From an uncultured Eubacteriales bacterium (GTDB lineage: Bacteria; Bacillota; Clostridia; TANB77; CAG-508), in contig CAJKVH010000017.1 in the NCBI GenBank assembly GCA_905203305.1, forward strand, positions 1 through 18,152: DNA of 18,152 bases, given 5' to 3'. The first letter of the stretch is position 1. Every line of letters starts with the position of its first letter. Below, piece by piece: positions 15,351 to 18,152 of the stretch. The notes under the pieces are model-generated. The model was not told the origin of the DNA, did not search any database, and worked only from the letters and a program-made list of their open reading frames with translations. Both the position numbers and the translations under genes were made by a program.

Positions 15351-16859
15351 CTACATAAGCGGTGCAAAAAGTCTCAGTATAGCCTGCCAAACCCCTTTCA
15401 AAAACCTTGGTGTTGCCTCATTTTTAGTTACTAAATGAGACTCAGCTATAGCATCTAATAAATCTTTTTTTACATCATTTATTTCATTTACATCTTGCAT
15501 AAAAACTCCACACTCAAAATGTAAATATAGGCTTCTATAATCCAAATTTATCGTTCCAACAGTTGCATATTTATCATCAGAAACAAACACTTTACTATGT
15601 ACAAAGCCAGGAGTGTATTTATATATCTTAACACCATTTTTTATTAATGTTTCAAAATATGATGTTGTTAAACTATATACTATTTTCTTGTCTGGAATTC
15701 CTGGCACAACCATTCTAACATCAACACCTCTTTTTGAGGCAAGAATAATAGAGTTTATCATATCTGTATCTATTATTAAATATGGCGTAAAAATATAAAC
15801 ATATTTTTCTGCTTGATTTATTAAATTTAAATATACGTTTTCTCCTGTAATTTCATTATCTAATGGACTTTCTCCATAAGGTACTAGATATCCATTTGTT
15901 TTTATATTTTCTTCTTTAAAATTATACTTATACTTTTTGTAATTTTTATCCTGATTTCTATATGAATTCCACATGTTTAAAAACATTACTGTAAAATTCC
16001 AAACTGCATCACCTTTTATTCTTATTCCATTATCTTTCCAAACGCCATAGGGATGCTCTATGTTTATATATTCATCTGCAAGATTCATTCCACCTGAAAA
16101 TACAGTTTTCCCATCTATTATCATCATTTTTCTATGATCTCTATTGTTTAATATTGCACCTAAAAATGGATTTAGTTTATTAAATGCAATACATTTTATT
16201 CCTTTTTTTTCAATTTTTTTAGGATAATCTGAAGGTAAAAATGCAATACATCCCATATCATCATATATTAATCTTATCTCAATCCCTTCTGATGCTTTTT
16301 GTTCTAATATATTTAATATCTCATCCCACATTTTTCCTTTTTTAATAATAAAATATTCTAGAAAAATAAATTTTTTTGCTTGTTTTAATTCCTCTAACAT
16401 ATCTTTATATGCTAATTCTCCAAAAGGATAGTATTTTATATCATTATTTTTTGTAACTGGAAATCCTAAATAATTCATAAGATATTTTAATTTGCCGTTA
16501 TTTTGATTTTCTATCTCTGCTTTTACCGACTTTTCTTGAACTAAATACTTCATTCCTGCAGCTTCACTTTTATTTATGTTTTTTAAAATTTTACTTTTTT
16601 TAAGATTACCTCCTATTACTATATAAAGTAATGCTCCTATAATTGGAAATACCATTATAATTATTATCCATGGTAAATCTTTACTTAAACTTTTACTTTC
16701 TTTAATAATTCCAAGTACAAGTAAAACACTCAAAATTGAATAAAATCCTTCGACAAAGGCAATTCTTTGCCCAAATACTAAAAGTACAAACACTGATAAA
16801 AATATCTGCATTATTACTCCAATTACAACAATAATTCCTCTTTTTATTGCCATTCTCAT
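15351..16859 (-). CDS. cls: Cardiolipin synthase (phospholipase D family)
   Basis: Membrane enzyme that joins two phosphatidylglycerols into cardiolipin plus glycerol. At 502 residues it has the normal length for Firmicute Cls. Two or three N-terminal hydrophobic segments (8-29, 37-52, 63-84; PLDc_N) precede two PLD domains. The catalytic HKD motifs are H242-x-K244-x4-D249 (DHRKMMIIDG, followed by GGMN) and H421-x-K423-x4-D428 (HSKVFVSDD, followed by GTINLDYRS). The start at 16859 follows a purine-rich GGGGGGA site; a second ATG two codons later is also possible. It is the first gene of a two-gene operon with the DUF6873-like gene. Identification is firm. Confidence 0.93.
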   Translation of the reverse strand: MRMAIKRGIIVVIGVIMQIFLSVFVLLVFGQRIAFVEGFYSILSVLLVLGIIKESKSLSKDLPWIIIIMVFPIIGALLYIVIGGNLKKSKILKNINKSEAAGMKYLVQEKSVKAEIENQNNGKLKYLMNYLGFPVTKNNDIKYYPFGELAYKDMLEELKQAKKFIFLEYFIIKKGKMWDEILNILEQKASEGIEIRLIYDDMGCIAFLPSDYPKKIEKKGIKCIAFNKLNPFLGAILNNRDHRKMMIIDGKTVFSGGMNLADEYINIEHPYGVWKDNGIRIKGDAVWNFTVMFLNMWNSYRNQDKNYKKYKYNFKEENIKTNGYLVPYGESPLDNEITGENVYLNLINQAEKYVYIFTPYLIIDTDMINSIILASKRGVDVRMVVPGIPDKKIVYSLTTSYFETLIKNGVKIYKYTPGFVHSKVFVSDDKYATVGTINLDYRSLYLHFECGVFMQDVNEINDVKKDLLDAIAESHLVTKNEATPRFLKGVWQAILRLFAPLM

Positions 16860-16882
16860 AAAATCCCCCCTCTTTTTTGCTT

Positions 16883-16911
16883 ATAATAACACATCTTTTC
16901 TTTATAATCAA
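16883..16911 (-). promoter_or_regulatory. Sigma-A promoter for cls operon
   Basis: Minus strand TTGATT (16911-16906), 17-bp spacer ending TGT, TATTAT (16888-16883), about 24 bases before the cls start. The kinase terminator begins two bases away. Confidence 0.65.
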
Positions 16912-16912
16912 T

Positions 16913-16937
16913 AAAAGAGCTCAAAATGAGCTCTTTT
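16913..16937 (-). terminator. Terminator after the histidine kinase gene
   Basis: AAAAGAGCTC (16913-16922) and GAGCTCTTTT (16928-16937) form a perfect 10-bp stem around AAAAT, two bases past the stop codon at 16940. The T run is supplied by the stem end and following bases. Confidence 0.85.
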
Positions 16938-16939
16938 GT

Positions 16940-18152
16940 TTATAGCATATCAAATATTATTTCTACCTTAAATAAATCTCCATCTAAAACTAAATTAAAT
17001 GTTCCTCCTTGAATTGTTGTTAAATTTTGAGCAATAGAAAGCCCAAGTCCACTTCCTTCTGTTGTTCTTGATGAATCTCCTCTAACAAATCTTTGCATTA
17101 ATTCATCTGATGATATATTTAACTTTTCCTTAGATATATTTTTTATGCAAATATTTACTTTGTCTTTTCTAGTTTTTATATCAATATATACTCTAGAATT
17201 TTCCATTGCATATTTTGATATATTGCTAAATAAATTTTCTATTATTCTGTACATGTATCTATTATCTGCTAAAATAAACACTTCATTTTTATCACTTTCA
17301 ATTATTGTATCTAACCCTTTTTTACTAAATTTGTCTTCAAATTCTCCAGCAGCTTGCTTTATTAGTAATTCTACATTTATCTTTTCTTTTTTCAAAGATA
17401 CATTTCCTGTTTGAATTTTTGATGCTTCGACTAGATCCTCTGTAAGTTTTTTTAGTCTTTGTGATTTATTTTCTAATATAAAAATATATTCTTTTGCTTT
17501 TTCATTTTCTATTTTTTCTTTTTTTAATAAATCTACATAATTTATTATCGATGTTAAAGGTGTTTTTATATCATGTGATACATTTGTAATTAATTCTGCT
17601 TTTAACCTTTCACTTTTCATTCTTTCTTGTACTGCAATTTCTATTCCTTCTGATATATTGTTTATATTTTGTGCTGTATCTTTGAACTTTAATGTGAAAT
17701 CATCTATATTTAATGGTACACTATTATCGCCATTTTTCATTTCTTCTAGTTTCTTCTCTATTTTTGAACAATCTCTTGTAAATTTTATAATCTCATGTAT
17801 TACTTTTCCATATAATATAATAAGTAAAATTATTCTAGCTAATCCGCTAAATAATATTGATATTAGATAGCTTAAAATTACAATACCAATTGAAACTAAA
17901 ATTACTTTTGGTGTGGTATTAATTGAATATGATAAGTTTTTCAAAAATACGTCTTTAAACCAATAAAAAATTTTACCAGCTATTGTCGTTCTCCAAAATT
18001 GTTTGGCTTTTAATCTTTTTATAAGTGTTGTCATAAATATACATGCAATTATATAAATAAATAATGCAATTGTAATTATAATACTTATTCCTCCAGTATA
18101 ATCATTATCAGTTACATAGAAGTAATTTGATAAAAATATAAATGGTATAGTA
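16940..18152 (-). CDS. Sensor histidine kinase, N-terminus outside window
   Basis: Membrane-bound two-component sensor; the frame is open to the window edge, so the start is missing (an internal ATG at 18034 follows 39 further in-frame codons with a membrane helix, GISIIITIALFIYIIACIF). Counting from that ATG: further helices at about 43-75, HisKA with the phosphorylated His in NVSHDIKTPLTSIINYVD (H154), N box in RIIENLFSNISKYA, then RFVRGDSSRT and the G2 box EGSGLGLSIAQNL. The usual G1 DxGxG is replaced by KNISKEKLN, a replacement I recall from a group of Clostridial kinases with the same FVRGD...TEGSGLGL sequence. The stop is at 16940 and the terminator follows at once. The partner response regulator is presumably upstream, outside the window. 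Confidence 0.9.
   Translation of the reverse strand, partial: TIPFIFLSNYFYVTDNDYTGGISIIITIALFIYIIACIFMTTLIKRLKAKQFWRTTIAGKIFYWFKDVFLKNLSYSINTTPKVILVSIGIVILSYLISILFSGLARIILLIILYGKVIHEIIKFTRDCSKIEKKLEEMKNGDNSVPLNIDDFTLKFKDTAQNINNISEGIEIAVQERMKSERLKAELITNVSHDIKTPLTSIINYVDLLKKEKIENEKAKEYIFILENKSQRLKKLTEDLVEASKIQTGNVSLKKEKINVELLIKQAAGEFEDKFSKKGLDTIIESDKNEVFILADNRYMYRIIENLFSNISKYAMENSRVYIDIKTRKDKVNICIKNISKEKLNISSDELMQRFVRGDSSRTTEGSGLGLSIAQNLTTIQGGTFNLVLDGDLFKVEIIFDML

Noticed and set aside
16702..16911. Minus strand 69-residue frame overlapping the start of cls
   Set aside because: It is an out-of-frame overlap of the well-supported cls start; the peptide has no recognisable features.
1..18152. 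tRNA, rRNA, riboswitch or T-box elements
   Set aside because: Intergenic regions are all shorter than 300 bases and are explained by promoters, terminators and repeats; no tRNA-like cloverleaf or T-box motif was noticed.

Overview
The window comes from a very AT-rich, Gram-positive, endospore-forming bacterium, most likely a member of the Clostridia. The evidence is a full-length Spo0A, YlbJ- and SpoVB-type sporulation membrane proteins, a class III fructose-1,6-bisphosphatase, a class A penicillin-binding protein with a long Ser/Thr/Asn/Lys tail, AGGAGG-type ribosome binding sites, and sigma-A promoters that repeatedly show 17-bp spacers.

Layout. Positions 1-1307 (+) hold the 3' part of a SpoVB/MurJ-like flippase gene, which converges on rlmN (1356-2375, -) across a hairpin-forming 31-bp repeat. 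From a divergent promoter region, a secreted/membrane beta-repeat protein (2492-3637) and a class A PBP (3661-6088) form a + strand operon ending in a terminator, followed by ylbJ (6195-7254). Convergent to ylbJ lies spo0A (7306-8121, -). Upstream of spo0A on the minus strand is a coupled fbp-yigZ operon (10877 to 8284). Next is htpG (11033-12913, -) with a consensus promoter overlapped by a CIRCE/HrcA operator. The segment 13131-14514 (-) carries two unrecognised genes plus a 43-codon reading frame and looks like an accessory island. Then come a cardiolipin synthase-DUF6873-like operon (16859 to 14611, -) and a histidine kinase gene cut by the window end (16940-18152, -).

Main observation. 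Three of the four + strand genes (spoVB-like, the class A PBP, ylbJ) are each interrupted once by what looks like a single extra C. In all three cases the C sits exactly at a codon boundary in front of a conserved glycine codon (GGA, GGT, GGA), so the incoming frame reads the codon CGG and the protein continues in the +1 frame. Across roughly 5,500 codons in the window, CGG otherwise occurs in frame only once in a clear gene (the accessory-looking 13783-14514 gene) and once in a doubtful 43-codon frame. This suggests that CGG is poorly decoded or unassigned in this organism and serves as a +1 frameshift site read as C+GGN (Gly). The alternatives are a peculiar systematic sequencing error or true gene decay. 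Two of the three genes are sporulation genes and the third builds peptidoglycan, so a regulatory role for the shift is conceivable but unproven.

Secondary observations are a small family of 31-bp palindromic repeats flanking htpG and sitting in its leader, a long dyad over the spo0A promoter, and a possible degenerate paralogue pair at 13.1-14.5 kb.
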